A stretch of DNA of 64,000 nucleotides, from assembly GCF_000014885.1 (NCBI RefSeq), contig NC_011566.1, forward strand, positions 3,701,501 through 3,765,500. The letters run 5' to 3'. The translations under genes were made by a program, and so were the position numbers. The DNA is from Shewanella piezotolerans WP3. GTDB taxonomy: Bacteria > Pseudomonadota > Gammaproteobacteria > Enterobacterales > Shewanellaceae. Positions 26,272 through 35,756 of this stretch are shown one piece after another; the first letter of the stretch is position 1, and each line of letters begins with the position of its first letter. The notes beneath the pieces were generated by a model that worked only from the letters and a program-made list of their open reading frames with translations, was not told the origin of the DNA and made no database searches.

Positions 26272-28827
26272 ATGAATAGTGCCCAAACAGCAAAAAGTGT
26301 TCTTATCGACTTAAACAACACATTGCTAGACTCTTTTAATAGTCAATCTGATATTCGTGCAATCGTCAGCGAACGCTGTCAGCATGTAGATGCACTACTA
26401 CAAAAAGAGTGGGTTTCTCATGGTTTACAACAATTCACTATCGCACTTGTTGCTGTTGGGGGCTATGGTCGAGGGGAGTTACACCCGCAATCTGATGTCG
26501 ATTTGCTGTTTCTCACCGATGGAGAATTAACCGAGCAAGCAGAGCAAGCGCTGGGGAAGTTCATTACTTTTATATGGGATGCTGGTCTCGAGGTCGGTCA
26601 CAGTGTTCGATCCATTGATGAAACCATGGCGCAAGGTCGCAGTGATATTACTGTCGCCACCAATTTACTTGAATCTCGTCTACTTTGCGGCCCGCAAGGA
26701 CTCTATAGCACGCTATATTACAATATTCGCCAAGATGAGTTTTGGCCAAGCAGTGACTTCTATGTCGCTAAGCGTGATGAGCAGATTGCTCGACACGAAA
26801 GAGCTAACGCCTTCGATTTAGAGCCCAACTTAAAAAGTTGTCCCGGCGGTCTTAGAGATATTCAAACCGTCGCTTGGGTGGCAATGCGACACTTCAATGC
26901 TAATAAGTTAGAAGATTTGGTAGTTTACGATTTTCTTGAGCCACATGAACTGGATGAATTACTCGAATGCCAAGATTTTTTATGGCAATTACGTTGTTGC
27001 TTGCACTTAATTTCAGGCAGAGATGAAAATCGACTACTGTTTGACCTGCAGCGGCAAGTTGCCGATTTAATGGGCTATGAAGATAAAACTCAGCTCGCAG
27101 TAGAGCAAATGATGAAACGCTATTACCGTACAGTGAGACGAGTAATGGAACTAAACCAGATGCTTTTGCAGCTTTTTAAGCGCGCAACATTAGGCCATGT
27201 AAAAGCCTTAGAGGTTGTGCCGATAAATGAGCAGTTTCAGCGATGTGGAAAATTCATAGAAAGTCTTCAGCCAGCACTATTTGATAGCCCAGAGAACATT
27301 CTAAAACTGTTTCTTTGTGTTGCCAAAAATTCAAATATTAAAGCCATTTATGCGGTCACGCTGCGTAGCTTGAGACAAGCAAGACGAGCTCAAAATCAAG
27401 CATTAATGTTCCATGAGCAGTGCCGAAATATTTTTATGGAGATCTTACGTCACCCTCGAGGCATTGTAGCTCTGTCGCTGATGCATAAACATGGCATTTT
27501 ATCGGCCTACCTGCCCGCTTGGAGAAATATTGAAGGTCAGATGCAGTTTGATCTTTTTCATGCTTATACCGTCGATGAACATACTCATAGACTTTTACTC
27601 AATATTGAACGTTTTTCCCAACCAGAGCAAAAAGAGGAGTTTCCACTCGGCTCGGTACTTATTAATCAATTGCCTAAGAAGGGACTATTAGTACTTGCTG
27701 CAATCTTTCATGATATCGGCAAAGGTCGTGGCGGTGATCATAGCAAACTTGGCGCTGTCGACGCGCTTGAGTTTTGTAAACTACACGGCTTGAATGATCA
27801 TGATGGACGATTGGTAAGTTGGCTGGTTGAGCATCACCTTGTTATGTCGGTAACGGCTCAAAGACGCGATATTTCAGATCCTGATGTCATCAGTGATTTC
27901 GCAGCCAAAGTGCGTGATGCAGTTCATCTCAGTTACCTGTACTGCCTCACCGTAGCCGACATCTGTGCGACTAATGAAAAAACCTGGAATAGTTGGAAAG
28001 GCTCGCTACTTCGCGACCTATATTTCGGCACTCAGCGAGTATTGGCAAGAGGCAAAGAAAAACCTGTCGATATCAGAGGTAGAGTCCGCGAGCATCAAGC
28101 AAAAGCTAAAAAAGAGCTTTTACGTCGTGGCATAAAAGAGAAAAATTTAGATCTATTATGGCAACGCTTTAAAGCAGACTACTTTTTGCGCCATCAACCA
28201 AATCAAATAGCCTGGCATGCTGAAGCGATCATAAAACATAAGCAAGATGAAACCTTGGTGCTAATCTCTAAACATACTACTAGAGGCGGCACAGAGCTGT
28301 TTATATACGGTAAGGACAAACCTAAGCTGTTTGCCACTGTGATGGCTATTTTAGATAACAAAAATATCAATGTGCATGACGCAACGATCATGAACTCTAA
28401 AGACAACTACGCACTAGACTCTTTTGTGATTTTAGAACAAGATGGCAAGCCAGTATCTCAACTCTCACGCATTCAAGGCATTAAGAAGACGTTAATTAAA
28501 GCCCTGAGTAGTGATACGGCAAAGTTACCGAAATTTAGAAATCTTTCAAGAAAGATGAAACCTTTTAAAGTAGCCACTCAAGTCAGTTTCCCTCCTACCC
28601 GCCGTCATGGTACAAGTATGATGGAACTCATAGCATTAGATGCACCCGGGTTACTCGCTAGAATAGGCGAAGTATTGTTTCGATGCGAAGTTAGACTACT
28701 GGCAGCAAAGATCACCACCATTGGTGAGCGAGCAGAAGATTTCTTTCTGTTGCAAACAGCCGATGGCGAACAGTTAAATGAAGCTCAACAGATTAAATTA
28801 CGAGAAGCACTCACAAGTGCACTTTAA
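26272..28827 (+). CDS. glnD: PII uridylyltransferase / uridylyl-removing enzyme GlnD
   Basis: Senses glutamine and modifies or demodifies PII proteins, controlling nitrogen assimilation. It has 851 residues from the ATG at 26272; a TTG one codon earlier is possible but unnecessary. Domains in order: nucleotidyltransferase with GGYGRGELHPQSDVDLLFL (about residues 63-81), a GlnD helical domain (ERANAFDLEPNLKSCPGGLR), an HD phosphohydrolase domain (AIFHDIGKGRGGDHSKLG, about 476-493), and two C-terminal ACT domains (FATVMAILDNKNINVHDATI and APGLLARIGEVLFRCEVRLL). It is complete and followed after 34 bases by dapD. Confidence 0.97.
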   Translation: MNSAQTAKSVLIDLNNTLLDSFNSQSDIRAIVSERCQHVDALLQKEWVSHGLQQFTIALVAVGGYGRGELHPQSDVDLLFLTDGELTEQAEQALGKFITFIWDAGLEVGHSVRSIDETMAQGRSDITVATNLLESRLLCGPQGLYSTLYYNIRQDEFWPSSDFYVAKRDEQIARHERANAFDLEPNLKSCPGGLRDIQTVAWVAMRHFNANKLEDLVVYDFLEPHELDELLECQDFLWQLRCCLHLISGRDENRLLFDLQRQVADLMGYEDKTQLAVEQMMKRYYRTVRRVMELNQMLLQLFKRATLGHVKALEVVPINEQFQRCGKFIESLQPALFDSPENILKLFLCVAKNSNIKAIYAVTLRSLRQARRAQNQALMFHEQCRNIFMEILRHPRGIVALSLMHKHGILSAYLPAWRNIEGQMQFDLFHAYTVDEHTHRLLLNIERFSQPEQKEEFPLGSVLINQLPKKGLLVLAAIFHDIGKGRGGDHSKLGAVDALEFCKLHGLNDHDGRLVSWLVEHHLVMSVTAQRRDISDPDVISDFAAKVRDAVHLSYLYCLTVADICATNEKTWNSWKGSLLRDLYFGTQRVLARGKEKPVDIRGRVREHQAKAKKELLRRGIKEKNLDLLWQRFKADYFLRHQPNQIAWHAEAIIKHKQDETLVLISKHTTRGGTELFIYGKDKPKLFATVMAILDNKNINVHDATIMNSKDNYALDSFVILEQDGKPVSQLSRIQGIKKTLIKALSSDTAKLPKFRNLSRKMKPFKVATQVSFPPTRRHGTSMMELIALDAPGLLARIGEVLFRCEVRLLAAKITTIGERAEDFFLLQTADGEQLNEAQQIKLREALTSAL

Positions 28828-28861
28828 GATATATTGATAACCAAAATACCAGGAGAAGTTA

Positions 28862-29686
28862 ATGGAGGCTTTACGCCAACGTATAGAGGCGGCTTTTGAA
28901 GCTCGCGCAGAGATCAGCCCAACATCAGTAGAGCCAAGTGTTCGTGCCGATGTCGAAAATGTCATTGCAATGCTAGATAAAGGCGAAGCAAGAGTCGCAG
29001 AGAAAATTGACGGCGAATGGCATGTTCACCAGTGGCTAAAAAAAGCTGTGCTACTCTCATTCCGAATCTTCGATAACGGTGTAATCGACGGCGGCGAAAC
29101 CAAATACTTCGATAAAGTGCCAATGAAGTTTGCTGACTATGATGATGCTCGCTTTAGAGAAGAAGCGATTCGAGTTGTACCACCAGCGGCAGTGCGCAAA
29201 GGCTCGTACATCGGCAGAAATACCGTATTAATGCCGTCTTATGTAAACCTTGGTGCTTTTGTTGATGAAGGCTCAATGGTTGATACATGGGCTACAGTAG
29301 GTTCTTGTGCCCAGATTGGTAAAAATGTGCACTTATCAGGCGGTGTCGGAATTGGTGGTGTTCTTGAGCCATTACAAGCTGGCCCAACTATTATTGAAGA
29401 CAACTGTTTCATCGGCGCGCGTTCAGAAATTGTTGAAGGTGTAGTAGTTGAAGAAGGCAGTGTCATTTCAATGGGCGTATACATCGGCCAAAGTACTCGT
29501 ATCTTTGATCGTGAGACTGGTGAAGTTCACTACGGCCGCGTTCCAGCGGGCTCAGTAGTGGTCTCAGGTAACTTACCATCAAAGTGTGGCACATATAGCT
29601 TGTACGCAGCAATCATCGTAAAGAAAGTTGATGCTAAGACGCGTGGTAAAGTAGGTATCAATGAGCTATTGCGCATTGTTGATTAA
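28862..29686 (+). CDS. dapD: Tetrahydrodipicolinate N-succinyltransferase
   Basis: Succinylates tetrahydrodipicolinate in the succinylase branch of lysine and diaminopimelate synthesis. It has 274 residues, the same length as in E. coli. An N-terminal helical domain precedes a left-handed beta-helix of hexapeptide repeats (VNLGAFVDEGSMVDTWATVG, CAQIGKNVHLSGGVGIGGVL, NCFIGARSEIVEGVVVEEGS). CAGGAG lies before the ATG. It is probably cotranscribed with glnD and ends in a strong terminator. Confidence 0.97.
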   Translation: MEALRQRIEAAFEARAEISPTSVEPSVRADVENVIAMLDKGEARVAEKIDGEWHVHQWLKKAVLLSFRIFDNGVIDGGETKYFDKVPMKFADYDDARFREEAIRVVPPAAVRKGSYIGRNTVLMPSYVNLGAFVDEGSMVDTWATVGSCAQIGKNVHLSGGVGIGGVLEPLQAGPTIIEDNCFIGARSEIVEGVVVEEGSVISMGVYIGQSTRIFDRETGEVHYGRVPAGSVVVSGNLPSKCGTYSLYAAIIVKKVDAKTRGKVGINELLRIVD

Positions 29687-29704
29687 TTTGCTTTGTAGCT
29701 AATT

Positions 29705-29735
29705 AAAAATCCCACTATCAAGTGGGATTTTTTTT
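29705..29735 (+). terminator. Intrinsic terminator after dapD
   Basis: AAAATCCCACT pairs with AGTGGGATTTT across a short loop, followed by a T-run. It begins about 20 bases past the dapD stop codon. Confidence 0.88.
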
Positions 29736-29892
29736 ACGCTAGAAATAGCAAAATGACACATTTTGTTACCCTCAGTCACACAATGATCCCGATTCCACAC
29801 ATTGATACAGTTAGCTACACAATCGTTACAATAAACAGCCTGTAATGCGCTTTACTCAATGATGAACCCCAATGGAAGAGTCGGAGCAGGAT

Positions 29893-30234
29893 ATGTTCAA
29901 AACACTCGCAGTAGCAGGCGCAGCGCTAGCAATGACATTTAGCGCTAATGCAGCAATGACACCACAAATGGAAAACGCGCTAATATCAGTATGTAAAGCA
30001 GGCGCAAGTAACAGTAATTATCGGTTCAATAATACAATCAAAAGTTATCGTATTAACAAAAGCCGAATATTCCCAAGACTGGTTTGTAATGGTGAATCAT
30101 TCTATAACTTTGCCCTTAACGCTGGAGCAGAAAAAACAGCGGCCAAAATAGCCCCTTATGCTATAGGTAAAGTCACCATTAAAGATATTGCACAAACCGA
30201 ACAAGACAGCGATCTTTACGTAGTAAACTTCTAA
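29893..30234 (+). CDS. DUF3718 family exported protein
   Basis: A small protein of 113 residues from the ATG at 29893, chosen because GGAG lies 6 bases upstream and the sequence then starts with a signal peptide (MFKTLAVAGAALAMTFSANA). The mature part contains two conserved cysteines (ISVCKAGASNSNYRFNNTIK and RLVCNGESFYNFAL), which could form a disulfide. This matches DUF3718, a family known mainly from Shewanella and related bacteria, with no defined function. It is a single gene with its own terminator. Confidence 0.8.
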   Translation: MFKTLAVAGAALAMTFSANAAMTPQMENALISVCKAGASNSNYRFNNTIKSYRINKSRIFPRLVCNGESFYNFALNAGAEKTAAKIAPYAIGKVTIKDIAQTEQDSDLYVVNF

Positions 30235-30250
30235 TATTGCTAACTAAAAT

Positions 30251-30276
30251 AAAAAGAGGCTCTAGCCTCTTTTTTG
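30251..30276 (+). terminator. Terminator between the DUF3718 gene and purU
   Basis: AAAAAGAGGC-TCTA-GCCTCTTTTTT is a short, strong hairpin with a T-run. It lies between convergent genes, and because the left arm is preceded by As it could work in both directions. Confidence 0.85.
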
Positions 30277-30286
30277 ATCGCGCTAA

Positions 30287-31120
30287 TTAAAAAACCACGG
30301 TCTTATTGCCGTAGACAACTACGTCTTCGTTAATCACCAATTGCAAAGCCTTGCTTAATACACTTTTCTCAACATCTCGGCCACACTTAGACAAAGCTTC
30401 CACACTATAACTGTGATCAACAGGAATAACGTCTTGCTTAATAATCGGGCCCTCATCCAACGAGTTAGTCACAAAGTGAGCCGTAGCTCCAATGATTTTT
30501 ACCCCTCGTTCCCAAGCTTGTCGATAAGGCGATGCCCCGATAAAAGCCGGTAAAAATGAGTGATGTATGTTGATGATTCTATCGGGATAATGGCTGACAA
30601 ATTCAGGCGTTAAAATCCGCATAAACTTTGCAAGCACTAAATAATCAGGCTCATAAGTCGCTATCACTTTCAGCATTGCTTGTTCATGCTCAGTTCGATT
30701 TACCCCCTCATGATCAATATAATGAAATGGCACATCAAACTTCTCAGAGAGAGCAGCAAGCACATCATTGTTGCCCACGACAGCAGCAATTTCAACATCG
30801 AGAGCCCCTGAGTAAGACTTAATTAATAGGTCGCCAATACAATGGGCTTCCTTAGTCACCAGCACCACAATACGCTTTTTACCCACATCAACTAATTTAG
30901 TATGGTTTTGCTGGGGTAACACTGCTCGTACAGCTTCGAGTAAACAGGCCGGATCAAAGTGGCCTTCAAGTTCCGTTCGCATAAAGAAACGACCTTGGCA
31001 ATTATCCACGAACTCACTATTTTTAATGATATTAAGACCATGCTCAAAACACGCTGCGGTGATTTTCGTAATCAGCCCTGGCGCATCAGCGCAGTCAATA
31101 ATCAACACCTTTCGTTCCAT
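30287..31120 (-). CDS. purU: Formyltetrahydrofolate deformylase
   Basis: Hydrolyses 10-formyl-THF to formate and THF, balancing the one-carbon pools and supplying formate to PurT. I choose the ATG at 31120 (277 residues; E. coli 280), which starts MERKVLIIDCADAPGLIT and has GAGAAAG upstream. In-frame starts up to 31228 would add residues with no family counterpart. An N-terminal ACT domain (about 1-80) is followed by a formyltransferase fold (IAAVVGNNDVLAALSEKFDV) with IINIHHSFLPAFIGASPY and IIGATAHFVTNSLDEGPII, which carry the catalytic Asn-His-Asp residues. Confidence 0.93.
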   Translation of the reverse strand: MERKVLIIDCADAPGLITKITAACFEHGLNIIKNSEFVDNCQGRFFMRTELEGHFDPACLLEAVRAVLPQQNHTKLVDVGKKRIVVLVTKEAHCIGDLLIKSYSGALDVEIAAVVGNNDVLAALSEKFDVPFHYIDHEGVNRTEHEQAMLKVIATYEPDYLVLAKFMRILTPEFVSHYPDRIINIHHSFLPAFIGASPYRQAWERGVKIIGATAHFVTNSLDEGPIIKQDVIPVDHSYSVEALSKCGRDVEKSVLSKALQLVINEDVVVYGNKTVVF

Positions 31121-31552
31121 ATACTTTCTCGCAGCCATTGGGATTGTTAAAAAATCATGCCACGAATGACATGAACCATGCTCAACATTAAAAGGCTTAA
31201 ACAGTCGAGGCAACCTAGATCCAACCATTATCGCTATAAACCGCTAACAAACTGAAGATCCATCAACACAAGTTCTGCTTGAGTGTTGATTTCGCATTAA
31301 TACTGGTCTAATAATCTAAATAGAGGAAATAAGAGATAATATCTATACAGAAGTGTGTTGCCCTTAAAGGAGAACGATAGAAGTGTCATTTAGCAGTGAT
31401 AGCGCATGCTTAACGCTTTAAATCTACAGAGAATAACATCGAGCGCATAAGCCTAAAGTATGGATTGCACTTTAATAACTGTAAATCGAAAACCAGCGGT
31501 CGTAACATTAATAAGGCTGAATAGCGTGATAGTCAGCCTCAAATAGACAAAC
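31121..31552. other. Intergenic region upstream of purU
   Basis: About 430 bases between the purU start and the yqcA stop codon. I see no convincing gene, hairpin or repeat. The purU promoter should be here, but no strong box pair stands out. A glycine riboswitch or other known RNA fold is not recognisable by eye. Confidence 0.35.
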
Positions 31553-32014
31553 TTAGGCTGCCAATTCGTTATCAAGCGCATTCCAACTTGGTAACCATGC
31601 TAATGCTTCGACTTCCGGCTCCATCGTCTCACCGGCATCGATTTTTAAAAAATCGCCTAAGCGTTTAGCGCCCAACTCTTCAAATAAGCTCGCTAACTGC
31701 TCTGCAGCGCCACAAAAGGTTTCATAGCTTGAATCGCCTAGGCCAATAATACCGAATTTAAGCTCTGGCAGATAAGGCGCTTTTGACTGCATATCATAAA
31801 ACCATGATTGAATATCATCAGGTAGATCGCCCTGCCCCGTAGTAGAACATACCATTAACAGCAGCTCATCTTGAGGCGGAACAAATCCGACAAGCTCATC
31901 GCTTTGATATAAAACAGCTTCTCGCCCTAAATCGATTAACGCCTGTTGCAGTGTTTCAGCAACGTATTGCGCACCACCGTAAACTGTTCCAAAAACTAGA
32001 TTCACTTTTTTCAT
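31553..32014 (-). CDS. yqcA: Flavodoxin (YqcA/MioC-like)
   Basis: A small FMN-binding electron carrier, 153 residues (E. coli YqcA 149). The phosphate-binding loop appears as FGTVYGGAQYVAE at the N-terminus, the second FMN loop as VCSTTGQGDLPDD, and the third as IGLGDSSYETFCGAAEQL. The type is short-chain flavodoxin. In E. coli yqcA lies in the yqcC-truC-yqcA unit, and the same gene order is found here, though a 276-base gap separates it from truC. The redox partner is unknown. Confidence 0.82.
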   Translation of the reverse strand: MKKVNLVFGTVYGGAQYVAETLQQALIDLGREAVLYQSDELVGFVPPQDELLLMVCSTTGQGDLPDDIQSWFYDMQSKAPYLPELKFGIIGLGDSSYETFCGAAEQLASLFEELGAKRLGDFLKIDAGETMEPEVEALAWLPSWNALDNELAA

Positions 32015-32290
32015 GTTTTACTTCGCCTAAAAGTTATTTAGTTATATCCTTAACATACTGTATCGATGAACATTGCCGCAAGCCCTGCCGCAATTAAAAG
32101 TCAATGTACGAGGATAAGCCGTAATGAAACACTCTTGCAGACAAAAGCACCGAAAACATCTTAATCGATCAGCCCATATCAGAAGAATGTGCTACTTCCA
32201 CACGGTACAATGCTTAAGATCTGCAGTACCCGCTAATGATAGCTTACCGGTGAATGCCAGCAAATTAACTGGCACCACGAAAGCAACGTC

Positions 32291-33127
32291 TTAATCAGCT
32301 GCTATTTGATAGCTATTGTTGGATCCCGACAACGTGTCGTCATCCCAACCTAGCTCATCGAACAATGTGATCCACTCTTGCTCAAGTTCGGTTTCAACTG
32401 CGACTCTTTCACCTGTTCTTGGGTGATTAAAGCTGAGCTTTTTAGCGATTAACCACAGTCTGTTTATGCCGAAGTGTTCTCTAAAGAACTTATTTTGTTT
32501 GCCATCACCGTGGGTAGTGTCGCCAAGGATTGGATGACGCAGGTGCGCCATGTGACGACGAAGCTGGTGCTTTCGGCCAGTATGCGGTGATAGATGCACT
32601 AGCGCATAACGACTGGTTGCATAGCGTCCTGATGCATAAGGGATTTCGCTGTTAAGCAGCGGTTTATAGGAAGTTATGGCATCCTGAGCCGCCTTATTTG
32701 GGTCGACATCTTTATCCGCTACATCATCCAGCTCCTCTTTGAGCGCATAATCTAGTGTCGCCGCTTCGTGCATATTACCACGCACGATTGCGAGGTATTC
32801 TTTATCAATCGAGTGAGCGGCAAACTGCTCACACAGAGCATTTGCCATTTCACTGCTTTTAGCAAATAGCAAAATACCAGAAGTCGGCCTGTCTAGACGG
32901 TGCACTGGGAACACATGACAACCGACTTTATCACGGGTTAATTGCATCGCGAAAAAGCGCTCTCTCCTCGCCAAATAGCTTCTATGAACCAACAAACCTG
33001 CTGGTTTATGAATAGCAACAACATCATCATCTTCAAACAAAATTTCGATATGAGGAGCAACCTCCTCCGTTAGCAATTGCTCTGCTGCAGTTTCGCTATC
33101 AACTGTTTGTTTTGTTCCATCAGTCAT
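32291..33127 (-). CDS. truC: tRNA pseudouridine(65) synthase TruC
   Basis: Isomerises uridine 65 in the T-stem of some tRNAs. It has 278 residues of the RluA-type pseudouridine synthase family. The catalytic aspartate lies in HRLDRPTSGILLF, and LVHLSPHTGRKHQLRRHMAH is the second family motif. The N-terminal 25 residues are acidic and variable. Its ATG overlaps the yqcC stop codon (ATGA), so the two are translationally coupled. The neighbours yqcC and yqcA distinguish it from RluA and RluC. Confidence 0.92.
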   Translation of the reverse strand: MTDGTKQTVDSETAAEQLLTEEVAPHIEILFEDDDVVAIHKPAGLLVHRSYLARRERFFAMQLTRDKVGCHVFPVHRLDRPTSGILLFAKSSEMANALCEQFAAHSIDKEYLAIVRGNMHEAATLDYALKEELDDVADKDVDPNKAAQDAITSYKPLLNSEIPYASGRYATSRYALVHLSPHTGRKHQLRRHMAHLRHPILGDTTHGDGKQNKFFREHFGINRLWLIAKKLSFNHPRTGERVAVETELEQEWITLFDELGWDDDTLSGSNNSYQIAAD

Positions 33128-33465
33128 TCAATAATCTCTTTTGTCACGCCATTACCGCTTAGCAAGGTATCTAAAGCCTGGATTAAACCAATTAGAGTTT
33201 GGTATCTCTCTTCATACTCCCAAACATGCTGCGCCATTGGTGCGATTGATATTGCATTTGGCAACGGCAGGTTACTGTCGAGTATAGTGTGCATTTTGGG
33301 TAAAAAAATAAACTGTAACCACTGCTCAAATGGCATCACATCACAAGCAAAAGGAGCGCGACTGGCTAGAGCTTCTTTTGTTGGAGACTCAATGTTCAAT
33401 AAGTTTTGCGCTGCTAATTCCGCCTCTAATGCGACTAACAACTCTCGTGTTTTAACGGCAATCAC
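33124..33465 (-). CDS. yqcC: YqcC family protein
   Basis: A helical protein of 113 residues. PFACDVMPFEQWLQFIFLPKMHTIL and IAPMAQHVWEYEERYQTLIGLIQALDTLL are the features of the YqcC/DUF446 family (compare the E. coli neighbour of truC). No catalytic motif is evident and its function is unknown. It overlaps truC by four bases and is divergent from the DUF3549 gene across 124 bases. Confidence 0.88.
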   Translation of the reverse strand: MIAVKTRELLVALEAELAAQNLLNIESPTKEALASRAPFACDVMPFEQWLQFIFLPKMHTILDSNLPLPNAISIAPMAQHVWEYEERYQTLIGLIQALDTLLSGNGVTKEIIE

Positions 33466-33589
33466 AGATAATGCTCCACAGAAATGTGCACCGAGCTATG
33501 CCTAGCATAGGAAATTTAGCTCGCGATGATACCATCTAGCTCGACTTATCCTTATAATACGCCCTAATTCACCGACACTCGATAACGAT

Positions 33590-34603
33590 ATGACAGAAAT
33601 AACGACCCTCAGCCAATTCTTAAAGACCGCTAACACTCAATTCCAAGTTTATGATTTGGGCCGTAGAGTACAACATATCGATATGATGGCTTTTCACCAG
33701 ATAGAGGAGCTGCTCACGCCATACCCCTCTCCCATTCAAGGCCATGCACAGTTTGCTATCGTTTTTTGGGATGCCAGCCAACAGCATTACATTTGGTTCA
33801 TTAAGTTAGCATTGGATGAGCGCGGTTTGCTTTCACCCGCTCCAAGATTACAGTTCATAAAGATGATCATTGAAGCCTTAGGCAGAGATCCAACTCAACC
33901 TTTAACAGAACAACAGCAAGAGCAACTGGCAAACCACCCATTTAACTTTAAGCCGACTCAAGAAAAATTAGCAGTGTTTAACGCATTAGTGCGCAAGCAA
34001 CTAGGCGAAAAAGCGTCAGCACAATATGAGTTTGCTTACCAATATATGTCAGGGCAACATCCTACAGACCAATGGCAAAACATTGGCATGCAGGGAATTG
34101 CTGACGTTTGTGTACGAGCCAGTGAGCTTGACCATCAGCAACATATCAATACCAGTTTTGACAGCGCTGCAGCTGAAGTGAAAATTGCTATGTGCCAGTG
34201 TCTAGAGCATCTTAATATCGACGACACACTCGCAACAATAGTGTTTGATAAGTTTGTAGCGGCGCCAATCGAGCAGCAAGCCTACCTATTAAGAGCTCTC
34301 GCTTCCAACAGTGAGCTAAGTCAAAAAGCAATTGCACATCTTAACGCAACTAATAGTTTGTCTGCGGAAATGCTAATCACCATTGCAGCACGTAACTGGT
34401 CTGCGCTAAAAGATGAGCAAACTCTCAAGATCTACTTAGAAGCACTTGCGAAACAGGAACAACACTTCTTTAACCAGATTTTTGCTGATATTGTGGCTAT
34501 ACCATTAATTCGCACGCAACTGCTTACTCAACTGCGAAACCCTAACCGAAGTGCAGAACTATCTGCAGCTATTGGCGGCCTATTTAAGGTAATGAAAGCA
34601 TGA
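33590..34603 (+). CDS. DUF3549 family protein
   Basis: A 337-residue cytoplasmic protein. FQVYDLGRRVQHIDMMAFHQ, FAIVFWDASQQHYIWFIKLAL and FIKMIIEALGRDPTQPLTEQ are typical of DUF3549, a family of Shewanella, Vibrio and relatives without a known function. The C-terminal half is helical and repeat-like (VKIAMCQCLEHLNIDD, AYLLRALASNSELSQKAIAH), suggesting a HEAT-like protein-interaction scaffold; that is inference. A TATAAT (33553-33558) lies upstream. It overlaps the next gene by four bases. Confidence 0.8.
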   Translation: MTEITTLSQFLKTANTQFQVYDLGRRVQHIDMMAFHQIEELLTPYPSPIQGHAQFAIVFWDASQQHYIWFIKLALDERGLLSPAPRLQFIKMIIEALGRDPTQPLTEQQQEQLANHPFNFKPTQEKLAVFNALVRKQLGEKASAQYEFAYQYMSGQHPTDQWQNIGMQGIADVCVRASELDHQQHINTSFDSAAAEVKIAMCQCLEHLNIDDTLATIVFDKFVAAPIEQQAYLLRALASNSELSQKAIAHLNATNSLSAEMLITIAARNWSALKDEQTLKIYLEALAKQEQHFFNQIFADIVAIPLIRTQLLTQLRNPNRSAELSAAIGGLFKVMKA

Positions 34604-34998
34604 TGACAGATTTTCTATTAATCGTAGCGGTAGTAGTTATCGCTGCATTTTTTTGGCAATTAAGACAGATGGCCGAGATGAGCCGTATCTTTGCCACTAA
34701 AGAGTGCCAAAAGCAGAAAGTACAACTTCTTGCCATCGCTCAAGAAACCGCAAAACCAAGTCTTGGTGGCAGTACCGGGCTCACTTGGAAAGTAAAGTAC
34801 CTATTTGAATTCAGTACTGACGGTATTAACCAATACCGTGGCAGCTTATGGATGCATGGTAAGAAGATTCAAAAAGTGCAATGGCCTATATTCCCAGAGC
34901 CAGAGTGGCACGATGCGCCAGAATCCCGCGGTTCTGTTGGCGGTGGTTGTGGTGGTGGACGCGGTAAAAGTAACTGCAGTTCAGGCGGATGTAAGTAA
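34600..34998 (+). CDS. DUF3301 family membrane-anchored protein
   Basis: A protein of 132 residues (131 if the second ATG is used). One N-terminal membrane segment (FLLIVAVVVIAAFFW) is followed by a cytoplasmic domain with LTWKVKYLFEFSTDGINQYRGSLWMHG, the DUF3301 core. The C-terminal tail is rich in glycine and cysteine (GGGCGGGRGK, CSSGGC), which could bind metal. Its start overlaps the DUF3549 stop codon, and this pairing is conserved in the group, so the two probably act together. Function unknown. Confidence 0.8.
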   Translation: MMTDFLLIVAVVVIAAFFWQLRQMAEMSRIFATKECQKQKVQLLAIAQETAKPSLGGSTGLTWKVKYLFEFSTDGINQYRGSLWMHGKKIQKVQWPIFPEPEWHDAPESRGSVGGGCGGGRGKSNCSSGGCK

Positions 34999-35067
34999 CC
35001 ATAGTGACCAAGGTTTTATCAGCCTTTTAAAGCTTAACCATTTGGTTAATCGCATATCCTTATATAT

Positions 35068-35097
35068 GAGCCAGTAGCGATACTGGCTCTTTTTATT
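35068..35097 (+). terminator. Intrinsic terminator after the DUF3301 gene
   Basis: GAGCCAGTA-GCGA-TACTGGCTC is a perfect hairpin followed by TTTTTATTT. It ends the DUF3549-DUF3301 unit and marks the left border of the repeat-rich region. Confidence 0.88.
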
Positions 35098-35115
35098 TCT
35101 GCTGAATATTGGCAT

Positions 35116-35639
35116 CCAAAGTTAGTTAGCCTTCGAATGAAGACTGATTACATTTTTTTGGGGTAGTGTTACCAAGAAGAATGTTTGAAGCTGAAGTTTC
35201 GTCGTTATAAATCGCCTCCAGCGGGGTATGTGCAGACACTGCCGTGACACGCAGCAAGTCCATCCTTGGAAGCTCGGCCATGACGTCCATGTCATGGACG
35301 GTCACGGCCGTATCTACACTTGATAGTTGGAGTAATCATTAGGCTGTAGAGTTTAGGTTTCTAACAAGGAAATGCCCAAAGCTTGCTAGCCTTCAAATGA
35401 AGGCTGATTACATTTTTTTTGGGGTAGTGTTACCAAGAAGAATGTTTGAAGCTGTAGTTTCGTAGTTATAAATCGCCTCCAACGGGGCATGTGCAGACAC
35501 TGCCGTGACACGCAGCAAGTCCATCCTTGGAAGCTCGGCCATGACGTCCTTGTCATGGACAGTCACGGCCGTATCTCCACTTGGATAATCAGTGTTTTAA
35601 TTTGTACTGTAGTGGTAAGGCTTCTAGCACGGAAATGCC
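35116..35639. repeat. Tandem pair of about 260-bp imperfect repeats with hairpin cores
   Basis: Unit 1 runs about 35116-35375 and unit 2 about 35376-35639. Both share, in order, CCAAAG, the AGCCTTC-AATGAAG hairpin, GATTACATTTTTTT, GGGGTAGTGTTACCAAGAAG, ATAAATCGCCTCCA, GTGCAGACACTGCCGTGACA, and a palindromic core around GTCCATGACATGGAC (as read on the reverse strand of unit 1). Both end with GGAAATGCCC. They differ by scattered substitutions and one T in a T-run. A related but diverged copy of the core lies inverted at 38441-38560. No stable reading frame is kept between copies, so the element seems non-coding. Confidence 0.8.
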
Positions 35640-35743
35640 CCAAAACGTGTTTAAAATGGATATGTCTCGAAGTTTAGCTGTTTGTATTTACCCTCAAAAA
35701 CATAATGTAACCTTCTATTTAGTGGCCAAATTATCTATACCAC
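35636..35743 (+). repeat. About 107-bp direct repeat, copy 1
   Basis: Starts TGCCCCAAAACGTGTTTAAA and ends TTATCTATACCAC, matched by 36818-36923 with a few substitutions. It begins at the end of the second 260-bp unit and lies just downstream of the small gene at 35757-35948. The two copies bracket about 1.1 kb. Confidence 0.78.
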
Positions 35744-35756
35744 AACAAACCACCTA

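Noticed and set aside
31121..31228. N-terminal extension of purU
   Set aside because: The ATG at 31120 gives the normal length and a good upstream site; the extension has no ACT-domain counterpart.
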